Source of the DNA: Sipunculus nudus
Lineage: Eukaryota; Annelida; Sipuncula; Golfingiida; Sipunculidae
Length of the DNA: 64,000 nt
NCBI GenBank assembly: GCA_026874595.1
Contig: CM049311.1
Span: 62,583,453 to 62,647,452 of the forward strand
Direction of reading: 5' to 3'
A model generated the notes under the pieces. It had not been told where the DNA came from. It worked only from the letters and a program-made list of their open reading frames with translations, and did no database searches. Each line of letters starts with the position of its first letter. Position 1 is the stretch's first letter. Positions 11,784 to 22,535 of the stretch are shown one piece after another. The position numbers and the translations under genes were made by a program.

Positions 11784-13623
11784 CAGTAGGTTATGTCTTT
11801 TCACCTGACACTCAGGACATAATCATATACGAAAAAATCAGGTTAATATATGTTACTTACCTCTCATAACTAATTCAAATCCTATTTAAATTCCTTAGAT
11901 CCTACCTGTGCAATTTCCAACAAAATAATACAGAGTATTATGATATAAAAGCTGTTTGAGCTGTTTCAGACTCGCGGGCTCTGAGTACTTGATCAGACAG
12001 ACTTGTATAAATCAGACCGTTATTGTATTTGCCTGAGACCGTCCCATTTCCCTAAAGGGATTCAATGAAATAAAATATTTTAATCAAGTAAACGTGTTAA
12101 AAAGTGTAATCAGCGTCACATTAGAGGTTTGTCACTTGGGGCAACAAAAATTTAGCATTACCTAACCAGGTGCTTTATGTGATCTATGTTTTGGTAAGTA
12201 CATTTGGCGGCCAGCCCCCGTAAGCTGTCTCCAACATGATCTTAGTGATTTTTGTACAATATTCCCAGCGGTATGATTCACTGTAACAATCGGAGAACAT
12301 GAAAAAGTGAATACCGTTTTGATGAACACTTGATTTTTGTCAGTGCTGTATAAAAAACTCGCCTGATGATCTGCCATCTATCACGAACAATATTTTTGTC
12401 CCGAACGAATCTTATGTAAACGTTAGTTGTGCAACTAGGAGATAACAGGGCGTATGCACGAAATTTAATAAATAAATTGGTTTTCATCAAAATAGATACA
12501 AAACTTCTTAACAAATGGTTTTCCGTAATTTATAACCAATATCTTAACTCAATTTAAGTTGTAGCTACCTACTTTTATTGAACTCGTGTGTGATGTATAT
12601 ATGTTTATGATCTGTTCCGTTAAGAAATCAAATCAAATCGCACAAGCAACAAAATCAAGGAAAAATGTGCAAGTTTCTATTTTGCTTTGTAGATCCTGAG
12701 ATGTAAATGAAAAAGATCCTAAAGATAAAATATCCTCGGGAATGGGTGAAGAGGCGGATGCTTTCCCCATGCTGATCATCAAGATGAAGCTTAGAACGGA
12801 GATGAAAGAGATATCGTTGTGCAGGTAGCTATGTATTTTGTTCGTCACCCCGGAAGACCGTCGGGCAACAGCAGCGAGGAATATGAAATCGATGGAACGG
12901 CGTTATAATTAGTGCTACATCCTCCAGGATCAACCGGTAGCCACATCAAAGGGTCACGTGACCGCGCGCCCTGAGGCGGGAACCAGGACCCAGCATGCAA
13001 GACAACCAGGAAGAATTGCTATTCCGCGATGCCCCATATACCTTGCTCGATGATTAAAATGTCCTATTTTTTCGTGTTTTTTTTTTTGTCCTTATATTTT
13101 TGTAACAGTGAACCCAGGAAGCAGATAATAATGGCTCCACGCATAGCATGGCTTCCCCTGGCGCTATCGTCCGACTTATTTTTGTATTTGTGATGGAAAT
13201 ATGAGAAGGAATCAATAGAAGTACTTCAGATAGATTGATGTCCACTGTTGTAAACGGTCTGATTAATATATGAGCGCTACAGGGTATAAAGTGATGGAAG
13301 TACTTCTGTTAATGACTGAAATAAATAAAACAAATCAGATTCTTTAATACCAAAAATGTCCCTGTAAGACATGTTCCAAAACTCTTTTGTTCGTTGTTTG
13401 GCCAAAAAAAGGCCTTACTTGAATTTACATAGAGCTGCGACATCAGTTTGTTCACAGAGCAAAACTAGCACGCCTGTGGATATCATTCTTCGATAAAAGT
13501 GATAAACTCAGGATTAAAGCCGCCAAAAGAGGCTTGGTATAGTCCAGCGGAGCCTGGCATTATCTCAAGTCGCTGCCGGTTATGTCCGCTGACTCTAGAT
13601 TGACTTAAAGGCACCCGGTACCA
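11784..13623. other. No gene recognised; GC-richer patch with a 12-bp palindromic E-box
   Basis: No convincing coding frame. The patch 12,840-13,030 stands out for its higher GC content and contains GGTCACGTGACC at 12,952-12,963, a perfect palindrome with a CACGTG core. The inner GTCACGTGAC equals the published consensus for TFEB/MITF-type CLEAR elements. The site is followed by GCGCGCC. A promoter or enhancer is possible, but no TATA box, initiator or exon was recognised beside it. Confidence 0.4.
12952..12963. promoter_or_regulatory. Palindromic E-box (CLEAR-like)
   Basis: GGTCACGTGACC is a perfect 12-bp palindrome in a GC-rich patch. The core matches bHLH-zip (USF/TFEB/MITF) binding sites. 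Function is an inference from the motif alone. Confidence 0.3.
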
Positions 13624-14016
13624 GTGGCGTTAATTTATAATTTAGGGTGGGGTAGAGGGGGGGGGGGGGGACGACACACACAGACACACACAGCTTCTGT
13701 ACAACACTTTCAAATATATATATTTAATCACATTTCAAATATATTACAATTTAGTATAAGGTTTTAGAAAATAAGGTATTATTTTTCCAATATAAGTAAA
13801 CTCTAAAAAATGTTAAGATATAATATATCATATAGTTAACTCATAAATGGAACCAAAGACTATAATTTTATTTATTAATATATTTCATTTTCAATTTATA
13901 AAAATTATTCACTGAATAGAGGGTTGGGCGATGATTATATTAATAACCAGCCCCCCCCCCCCCCTTGCCAAGAGGTGGGGGATATATATCGTCAACCCCC
14001 CTCTATATTGACGTTT

Positions 14017-14017
<1 letters not shown>
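13624..14017 (-). mobile_element. Short TIR-type repeat element, copy A
   Basis: This stretch, read on the minus strand, matches 39,337-39,810 over most of its length. Shared landmarks, in order, are CGTCAATATAG at the end, a TATATATCCCCCAC-like block, a long C or G run, ATTAATRTAATCA, an AATATATTAATAAATA segment, GACTTTGGTTYCATTTAT, ATTATATCTTAAC, and TTGAAATGTRATTAA near the other end. The outer ends GTGGCGTTAATTTA (13,624-13,637) and CGTCAATATAG (complement of 14,003-14,013) look like weak inverted repeats sharing CGTYAAT. It contains a poly-G run at about 13,658-13,670 and a poly-C run at about 13,952-13,965. No coding sequence is present, so it would be non-autonomous. The family is not recognised. 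Confidence 0.65.

Positions 14018-14018
<1 letters not shown>

Positions 14019-14060
<42 letters not shown>
14019..14060. repeat. (TA)n microsatellite
   Basis: About 21 TA dinucleotides directly beside the end of the preceding repeat element. Confidence 0.95.
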
Positions 14061-14064
<4 letters not shown>

Positions 14065-15195
14065 CCGCCAGCGTGTGCCAAAAGGACTGAAAATATGCAA
14101 TAAGCTCTTAAAATAGATAACAAGATCCTCCCACATACCAGAATTTACACCATAATCATCCACCAAAATATTTCATATGCTTTGTGAGGCAAATCTCGCT
14201 ATTTATAATGGTTGGAATGTGACAGGTATACATAGTTTTTTATTTATGAATCTCGAGGTACGTACGCTGTCTAGCAATATGGGTCCTTTGTGACCCGTCG
14301 AGTTATGCCATATATATCCTAAATATAAAATTTAATCACAGACTACATCATCAGCCGAGGACAGATTTTTTTTCACCTTGAGAGTTGACATATAAACAAG
14401 CATGCCATAAGACGTCCAATCCCTTTTTCTTGGGACAGTATACCGGGTAAGTTTCGTAATGCATGAATTAAAAAGTTTCCTGAACACCAATGAACAGAAA
14501 TCTGAATCAAGTAACTTTTACAGTTGGCATAATTCTCTCATTCTTTTTGCTCTGATGAATGACGTAGCGATCAGAAGTGAAATATTCGAGTTTGTCTGCG
14601 TGTCTATCAATCAAGTTAATTGCATTTACTAACAAGACCACTTTAACTTTGTTAGTTCGTAAAGGTTTTGGCCATGATATAATTTCAGGAAGCGACTCAC
14701 AATCCATAATTATACTAACATAATATAGTATGAATTATACTAACGAACTTTATATTTTGTTTTGTAAACCAAAGGCCATACATTTTTTTTATAAACCTTT
14801 CATTTTGCTCATTGTTTATTTAAAATACATATACTCCCACTCAAAATTGCACTTATAAATCAACCCAACTAGGTTTTAAGCCAAATTCGTATTTAAATAG
14901 ACTATATTTTACTATTTAAGTCGATCCGATTACATGAAGATGTACTCCATTGCACATGACAAAGAAACCCAAAGTTCAATTATAAAAGTGGTTTTAGTAG
15001 GCAGAGTTTTACAATTTGAGCAATCCATATTTCCTCTGAAAATGCCTGGGGGAATTCTTATTCTGCGGAAATTGCATGTGCGGCATGGTTATAAATCTAA
15101 TCATGTAACTATAACGAGCCAAAGAAAGGGGTGAATTTAATATAGGAACATGACAAATGAAAACTACACAGTGATGGCATCAACAGAAATGAATA

Positions 15196-15200
<5 letters not shown>
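14061..15200. other. No gene recognised
   Basis: AT-rich sequence; two 66-codon frames (14,507-14,707 minus and 14,934-15,134 plus) lack recognisable features. Confidence 0.45.

Positions 15201-15238
<38 letters not shown>
15201..15238. repeat. (CT)19 microsatellite
   Basis: Uninterrupted CT dinucleotides. Confidence 0.95.
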
Positions 15239-15241
<3 letters not shown>

Positions 15242-16800
15242 AGATACCCCTACAAATTATAGTTAGACCTAAAAAAAAAATCAACCTGATACCCAATCAA
15301 AATGAAATATATGAAAAAATTATGACGAGCTGCGATAATACTGTTTTACTGCACATATAATAGGTAGTTCACAAATATTTGTTGGAGAAAGCACTCCATT
15401 TATTAGTATCACCTTCACTCAATTAATTGCTGTCGGAGAGTATTTAATTAGTCTTGTGTATCATCTTTCATGCTGTGACAGCACCACTTTGTGCCCCGGA
15501 TTATACCAGCTCTGAATGATATCAAGAAAAATTACCGTTGTTATTCCAACCAGTGCTAATCACGGGAAGTTGACACAGTGGATTTACAGATGGAAACTGA
15601 GTTTTAAATCAGATTAAAAGAAGAAATTAAAACAAGATTTAATCAGCATATCATATAACATCTGAATTGGATAAATAAATTCAATTGTTTTTTTTTATGG
15701 ATACTCATTTCAAGTTTTCACCAGAAATAATTACGGAATATGTTTTATAAATAAGTCTTCGCCTGGAGTCTTATTAAAGAAGTATAATTAACATGATATT
15801 GTTCTGGACTCTGTAGACAAATTCGAATGTATCAATATTTTCACAACACCTATAATTCCTCAGATGCCCGTAATATCAATTAGCTAGGAGTTATTTTCAA
15901 AGATACAAGAAATCAAGTCATGTCCATTTTTGTTTCTCTCACTGATCAAACAGATGCACCTGCCGCATCCAGTAAACGTAACATGTCAAGGGACGGAAAG
16001 ACCTGTCACGTGGTACAGGGCCGGGTCACGTCCAGGACACAGCCTCACCCCCTATGGTAAAATACGCTGCCCTATGAATCATCCAATCAGAACCCATTTC
16101 GGATCTCTGTTCCACATGGTACAAGTGTGACACGGCTCACTTTGTCTGCTAGTAAATCCAGGGCCAGGATTGGCTAATGTCTCTCTCTGACCAGTCAGTC
16201 AGTAACTTTGCCCTCAGCCGATAATTCACTGCAGGGGAACAGCTTACAACTTATGACATAAAGGGCAAATCATCTAGTGGGTTTAGTGATTTAACACTTT
16301 TGACTAAATGACTGGCAGTATCGTTTGTTTCGGCCTATACATAATAAAAGCATTTATTCCAAAGCTGATAAGATATTTTGGGTACAAATCCCCGATTAAT
16401 GAAACGTGAAGTCTCTCGCACATGAAGTAGCGATGGTGATAATTTATCCCATGTTTGTCGATTAATCAGTGCTTGCCTTGTTTGTCCGTGTTCAAGATAT
16501 GAGAATAGTCCTTAAATTTCTTATAAATGTTAACCTTAGGTATCATATGTAGAAGCAATATAATTACGTCTGTTTGTGTGTTTTTTTTCAGTAATTTTGT
16601 CTCAAAATCCTTCTTTGGTGCTGAAGTCTAGTGGAAGAATTAAGTAAAACCGATGGACTCTATAGAAAGTATATTGATAAGATTAAATTCTGATGATACT
16701 ATTAATATAATAATGTCAGAATATATACAATCAAAAGGTTATGTTAATATATATTAACAATACCTTTGAAAAATAAAAGCTTTGGAATTCGTGACTATGG
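15239..16800. other. No gene recognised; GC-richer patch at 15.93-16.25 kb
   Basis: No defensible coding frame. The 15,950-16,250 patch is rich in G and C and holds CACGTG, TCCAATCAGA (CCAAT box, plus strand) at about 16,081 and GGATTGGCTA (CCAAT box, minus strand) at about 16,168, the kind of content seen in promoters or enhancers. An 18-bp perfect palindrome TGTTAATATATATTAACA lies at 16,742-16,759, extended by imperfect AAAGGT/ACCTTT arms. Confidence 0.4.
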
Positions 16801-17080
16801 CAGGGATTAGCTGTAGTACGTGGACCCATGCATGTACCGGACCTGTAGGTTCACACACGGTGACACCTGTAGCACCAAAGAGACCCCCAGAGGGTCTGGC
16901 CTTCCAAGTTTAGTAAACGAGCCCCAAGCCTCTGTTTGTTTGATAAACTGTAGTAGCGACAGGACAGACAAAGACCAAGGCGTCGATAGCAGTTTCATCA
17001 TTCCTGGCGGGAGGCCGCTGATCTGGCAGTTTATTGGTGTTTGTTGTGAACCCCCGGGGACAACAACAAGTTAAGCCAGG
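16801..17080 (+). other. Candidate exon or conserved block ending in a strong splice donor
   Basis: This GC-richer block ends with CCAGG followed by GTAAGTAC at 17,081, a near-perfect donor. An 84-codon frame runs from 16,820 to a stop at 17,072-17,074, just before the donor, so if it is an exon it would end in untranslated sequence. The peptide has no motif I know. An equally good explanation is a non-coding RNA exon or chance. No acceptor or second exon was identified. Confidence 0.2.
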
Positions 17081-18380
17081 GTAAGTACATAAAACAGACC
17101 CAGCAACCTAACATAATATATAACTCATGTTTTCTTCTTTGTTCACGTGTGTAAAGCATTGTTTTCTTTGACATACTGAGTTGGTAACATTTTTTCACTT
17201 CAGCATTTTATGTTGTCTCACGACGGTTATGTTGAATGAATTGGTGAATGTGATAACAGTTTCTTTTATATCGACACCATTGTAATGATTAACAAAGGGA
17301 TCTGTTTGAAGGACTACATCGTTCTTTATTTATTTTTTTCTATTTATAATTTCTTTTACCTGATAGTAGTTTTCCATCCTTTAAAGAAATGTAGAATATG
17401 GTATTTTTACAACTTTGCAAATTACACATTTAACTGACAGATCCTTCAAGTTCTTACATATTTAATATCATCCAGTTTGGAAGCTGCTTGGGACCGCATT
17501 TTACTTGGAGAAATATTTGAACACACGTTATTACAGATTTAAGAAAGCAAATTGCATAATACGTATATTCAAAAGTGGAACCGAATTTCTTACAAGGAGG
17601 TACCTCATGCTGGCGGTATCGAAACTCTTCAACCCTGAATTCGAACAGATCATTTTCTCCAAAACATCATCATTGTAGACGACCTAAAAAATCTCACCGA
17701 ATAAACGGTCATAATTACAGAAAGGTTGGTGGTGGCGCTACCTGAGTAGGATTATTTGCAGTGGACCTATATTTAAATTCATGTTATTCAGTTATCCAGT
17801 TTTGAAAAAGATACTAACATAAACAAGTGACGAACCACATATAACAAATGAATAGGCGGACTCTGCGGAAAGGCACCATGCACAATAATGGACCATAAAG
17901 CGTGCTTATTTGAAAACCTCCTCTGACCCGGCTGTCCAGACAGAGTTAGGTTAAAATCCATGATGGCATGGGACGAAGGCAGAGAAGAAAACATGTGGTT
18001 TTGAAAACATTAGTTCCTGGCATAATGACAAGGCCACAACTGAGGTGGGCCTCAGCAAAGACACACGGACGAGATGAGTGTCCATATTAATTATCGACAA
18101 TTCCCACCCATTAGCAGAACACGTAAATGATTGATCACCACCAGTAGCTTAGAAAACGGTCAAACAATATGGCGCATTGACTTCTTTGTACTAGTACCCG
18201 CCAACGTGTTGCTGTCACGGACTAGCGTCTCCAAGCGGCTTAAATACCTTAATCCAAACCGATATAACGGGATAACAGCATCATTAGACTGACCACGAAT
18301 GATCAATAAACTGTGAGGACTCGTGCCATGTGGATTTCCTCTCCTGCTCTATTCCTATTATTTTAGACCCGCAGAAAGAT
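17081..18380. other. No gene recognised
   Basis: AT-rich sequence. The largest frame is 68 codons (17,788-17,994, minus) without recognisable features. Confidence 0.45.
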
Positions 18381-18383
18381 AAA

Positions 18384-18460
18384 GCTTCCCGGAAGTCACA
18401 CTGACGCCCTGAAACCAGACCAATATTTCCGGAAGTCGCATTGGTGTCCTGACCTAAGCA
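18384..18460. repeat. 40-bp tandem duplication with two ETS-like sites
   Basis: CCGGAAGTCACACTGACG (from 18,389) and CCGGAAGTCGCATTGGTG (from 18,429) are diverged copies 40 bp apart, each followed by CCTGA. CCGGAAGT matches the consensus of ETS-family transcription factors, and it is the fully conserved portion of the two copies. No promoter or gene is visible beside it. Confidence 0.55.
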
Positions 18461-20219
18461 CGAGTGATGTACTACAACTTTTCATAAGTTCATTGTTTCC
18501 TTGTTTTTTTTGTATTCATTCATGAGAAAAATTTAAAGTAAGAAATTAAGATTAACTATTTATTCATTTGAAACAGTCTTTCTGGCCTCAGTTATTGGAT
18601 AGTGCATATTAATTCCTCAATAACGGACCCAGGTAAAAGTAACAAAAATTGTTAAAATTTCAAAATGTGGGAATGAACCTTTCAAGTACTTAAGGATTTT
18701 TTCTCATCTTCGTCATCTGCACATTTTATCTGGTTTTGATCTTTGTCGCTAAAAAAAGTTATCGGAAAGTATACTTTACATAAAATAAAACGTTAAATGA
18801 GAATTAGTGCCACACTTGTAAAGGCTCCCTCCTTGTTACATCCCCTTCCCTACACAGACGCCATGCTTGTCTCTCCTTCCAAAAGGAAGATGAACCTAAA
18901 CTGATGACGTCATTTAATTAGCAATAATTATCCGACCAGTGCATGAGTCTGTATTGTAAAAAAATCTTATGGTTCTATAACGTATAATATGTTCATGTTC
19001 CATCCTTGTTAACAGAGGAATTTTTCTCTTCAGACAGCAGAATTTAAATATATATTATATGATACTAGTTTTTTAGAAATACATTGTTCATGCGTTCTAC
19101 ATATTAGGACGTTACCCGTTTATAATTTCGCACTTGAAAATCAGTTTCATTCCAAATATGATGATGGCGCTGCATATGATACCCTGGATCAATCAACAGA
19201 TGGATAAACTGGTGTAGTATTTGACACCCGGCGCTGAGATAGACCCTTCAAGAAAACTGTCAAATTACTCAGGATTAATATAGAAAAATATGGACCTGAC
19301 CCATTTGAAATACACCTCGCACCTCTAGGCCAGAAACGGGCATTGCGTGTCAACGGTTGAGTGCCAAAACCGTCATTTAAATACATAGATGCTTGTTATA
19401 TTTATGATTATTTCATATCCCACCTGTGATCACAGTTAATTTACTCACGCATAAGTATCAGTCATGTAAGCTAAGATATCTATCCTAGGTTATTTTCAGA
19501 AAGCTGATACAAAGAAAACATGAAGTGGTCAGAGACCACAAACGCCGGCCAGGATTTTCCTCATCAAACTTTCGTGTGTAGGCCTACATAACTGTCAGTT
19601 TAAAATGTTTATTAATATTAAATTTTAAAATTACAGAGTGGAAAACACGAGAAGGGTTGATGTTAAAGACTGAAACTGGCTGAGAGTTTAGCCAGGGGAA
19701 TTTATTTTGCGCCGTTCTTTGGAATTCTACAGCAAAAAGAATTCCGAGGGACGTCTGCAGCTGCAATGCCATAGAGATCAAGTTACGTTTTGTATTCTTC
19801 ACTTTATAGAGAGCAAAAACCTGTAAGATATCACCGTGAACATTTGTCAGGCATAGCATTGGCCTTTAGATAGAGATAACATTCAAAGCTTCGTCCTATT
19901 GCCTTCATACTGAGCCATACAATGTGATGAAAGTGTCATATTTCTGCCTTGAACTCTGCTTCAGACCACGCAAAAAAATAAAAATAAATAAATTGTTCTA
20001 CGGACTCTGAAAACAAACTGAGCGGGTGATTATTTTAATTTACCAGACGATACATGTACTTGAACTGCGTATAGGAACAAATGGTATGCGAATATTTTAG
20101 GTAGATGTAGCATGAAAATTTAATTTACTTAATATGATACCTGTATGACTGAGGCTTTTTTTTTGCATCTTTTAAAGGATTTAAACAATAGCACCAATAA
20201 CCAACAATTCTACTTCATC

Positions 20220-20221
<2 letters not shown>
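18461..20221. other. No gene recognised
   Basis: Largely AT-rich. A CRE octamer TGACGTCA sits at 18,905-18,912. Minus-strand frames of 65 and 91 codons (19,189-19,386 and 19,584-19,859) have no recognisable domain. Confidence 0.45.

Positions 20222-20252
<31 letters not shown>
20222..20252. repeat. Poly-C tract (31 C)
   Basis: The longest uninterrupted C run in the window, followed directly by eight A residues. Its true length is uncertain for technical reasons. Confidence 0.9.
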
Positions 20253-20254
<2 letters not shown>

Positions 20255-22136
20255 AAAAAATATGAAAAAATCCGCGAAAAATAGGAGCTGCGAATCCGTA
20301 GACGGAGTTCCTGGTTCTATCTACAATTGATATTGCAAAAAAAGTCCACGATCACTATCGGCGTATCGTAAATCATACCATTCCTCATCAGTATACAACT
20401 TAAATGAGCAGTTATTTTTAATCCTGTATTACGTCAACGGAATATGACTGTCAAAAGCATATTCTTCAATAAACCGACTATATCGACCTTTTTTCCTTCA
20501 AATAGAGCCTTGAGACGCAACCTTTTCAAACATTGCTGTGAAGTTAATTGAAATGAAAAATGTGAATTTCGCTATAAAAATAACTGTATACATACATATA
20601 TACATACATACTTACATATATAGACCAATTATTTTGTCTGGTATAGCCTTATTCGTAAAGTCTTGTTTGGTCAATTAATCATTAACCATTTACCCTTTAT
20701 CTTATTCCGAAAATGTACTGATCCGGAGGAGTTTTGTCTGCTGTGATCAGTTACTTCCGCTTATTCGTCGTCTGCTTGTTTTCGGAAGATCATTTGCCGC
20801 AAAAACGGACAAGCGAGGTCCCGGGAAGACGACTTCGTGCCCACAAATTAATATTTCATGCGTGAGATCGATTTATTTCGGGCACACGGGTTTACTTTTA
20901 TTTTAAAATTGTCATCTCTTGGGTTCTCCCTTTAAACCCTGACTCTATCGGTAGAAAATGTTAATGTTCAAACCAATATTTTCCAAAATGTAACAAATAA
21001 TCTAAAGTCGCCTACTGACAGATACAGTGGAAGGGCATTTCAATATCCGTTCGATAAACATTTCTTACCGATTCATTCACTAGTCATCATCAGCGGGGTC
21101 TTACTTGGCACAGAAGAGGACCTTGAAATATATCGTATCGTATAATCACGTATAATCACATATATTTGAAACCTATCAAAATTATGATTTTGTTTATACA
21201 TATATAGCTTTTAAAATGTAAAAAGCAGATGAGCAATCTTTATCTGGATTTTTTTTATAACTTATATCATTGTAGGACCATAACACTTATTCAGTTATCA
21301 GCGTTTTAAAATTAAGTATGCATAACATATATCACAAAAAATATTATAAAATATAATTATTATTATAAGTTGCAGTAGTAGTAATATTAGTAGTATTTGT
21401 ATTAGTAGTGATAATAGTACAGTTAAACAGTACATTTTATTATTTATTTTATTGAAAGAAGTTTCCGAGCGACTGGAGATCAAAAAAAGGTAAAATTCTA
21501 CTGAAAATACATTTTTAAATTTTGAATGTTTCATCCTTGTTGAATACACTGTCTTCAAGGCATAAACTTATACTTGTAATTTAAATAAAAGCCGGGGCAA
21601 TGTCTTATAATGCATTATTGTTAATTGCTAACAATGTAAGCTTCTATCCTGACAAATTATTGTCACAGATGGACAAACCGTATTTATTACTAGATATAGT
21701 AACAAGGATTTGTACAGGAATACAATGAAGGCTCTCGCAATGCTACCATTGTAACTTTATCCAATCGTAAAAGGGGCTATAAATGATATTTTGTCAGCGA
21801 CTTTGGATTGATAAACGAGTTTCCCTATATTGCAAAATGTACAGGAATTTGTTTTATGCTTTTTCACGTGACGTCACGCAGCTTCTTCTACAGTTATACT
21901 GCAGAATTAATCGCGCTTTCATGCCCGTAGGAGACTGTCTACTCGGCTCTAGAAATCAAACAAGTGATATGCCCCATTGCCTGCGAGGAAAAAATAAAAG
22001 TGAAATTAAAGTATAATTCACTGGATTGGCGCGTTCCCTGCCGCAGTCCCGTTATCTTTCTCAGCAGAGGCTGTTTTCACGAGGCAGTCCTGCTAAAACC
22101 AGGGTTTATAACATCAGGAAAAAGAGATAACTCCGA

Positions 22137-22141
<5 letters not shown>
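20253..22141. other. No gene recognised; composite E-box/CRE at 21.87 kb
   Basis: No believable gene. CACGTGACGTCACG at 21,865-21,878 fuses a CACGTG E-box with a full CRE. An AT-rich block of TAGTAGTAAT-like triplets lies at 21,370-21,420. Confidence 0.45.

Positions 22142-22167
<26 letters not shown>
22142..22167. repeat. Poly-G tract (26 G)
   Basis: Uninterrupted G run able in principle to form a G-quadruplex; exact length uncertain. Confidence 0.9.
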
Positions 22168-22259
22168 TGGCGCCTGAACCACCCTGAGAGAGCGCATACC
22201 CCAAGCCAACCGGGACTTCATGCATTAAAGAGCTCACAATACAAAGATGTATAATTATA

Positions 22260-22535
22260 TCAATTTCTTTCCTGAACTCATAATATCGATTTCTGTCCAG
22301 ATCTTATCAGAAAGATTTCTATCCAGATGTTATCACATCGATTTCCTTCCAGAACTCATAAGACCATTTTCTATATTCGGATCTAATCAGATCACACCGA
22401 TTTCATTCCATTACTCATAAGATTGATTTTTGTCCCTAGCTAATCAGATAGATTTCTTTCCCGATCTTACCAAATATAACAATTTTTACCCAGATCAAGT
22501 CAGATTTTTTTTCTCTCCTGAACGAATCACATCTA
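22260..22535. repeat. Diverged minisatellite, unit about 28 bp, about 10 copies
   Basis: Successive units follow the pattern GATTTCTNTCC, then AGATCTTATCAGA or GAACTCATAAGA. Examples start at 22,260, 22,287, 22,314, 22,340, 22,366, 22,399, 22,426, 22,451, 22,480 and 22,507. Two unit types, ending GATCTTATCAG and GAACTCATAAG, partly alternate in the first half. No gene overlaps it. Divergence between units indicates an old array. Confidence 0.7.

Noticed and set aside
11784-11800. CAGTAGG beside a (TA)n tract, like a pogo end
   Set aside because: No matching inverted end with TA was found within a few kb, and the similarity is only about six bases.
16742-16759. 18-bp palindrome TGTTAATATATATTAACA
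   Set aside because: AT-only palindromes of this size are expected now and then in such AT-rich DNA; the outer AAAGGT/ACCTTT arms are imperfect.
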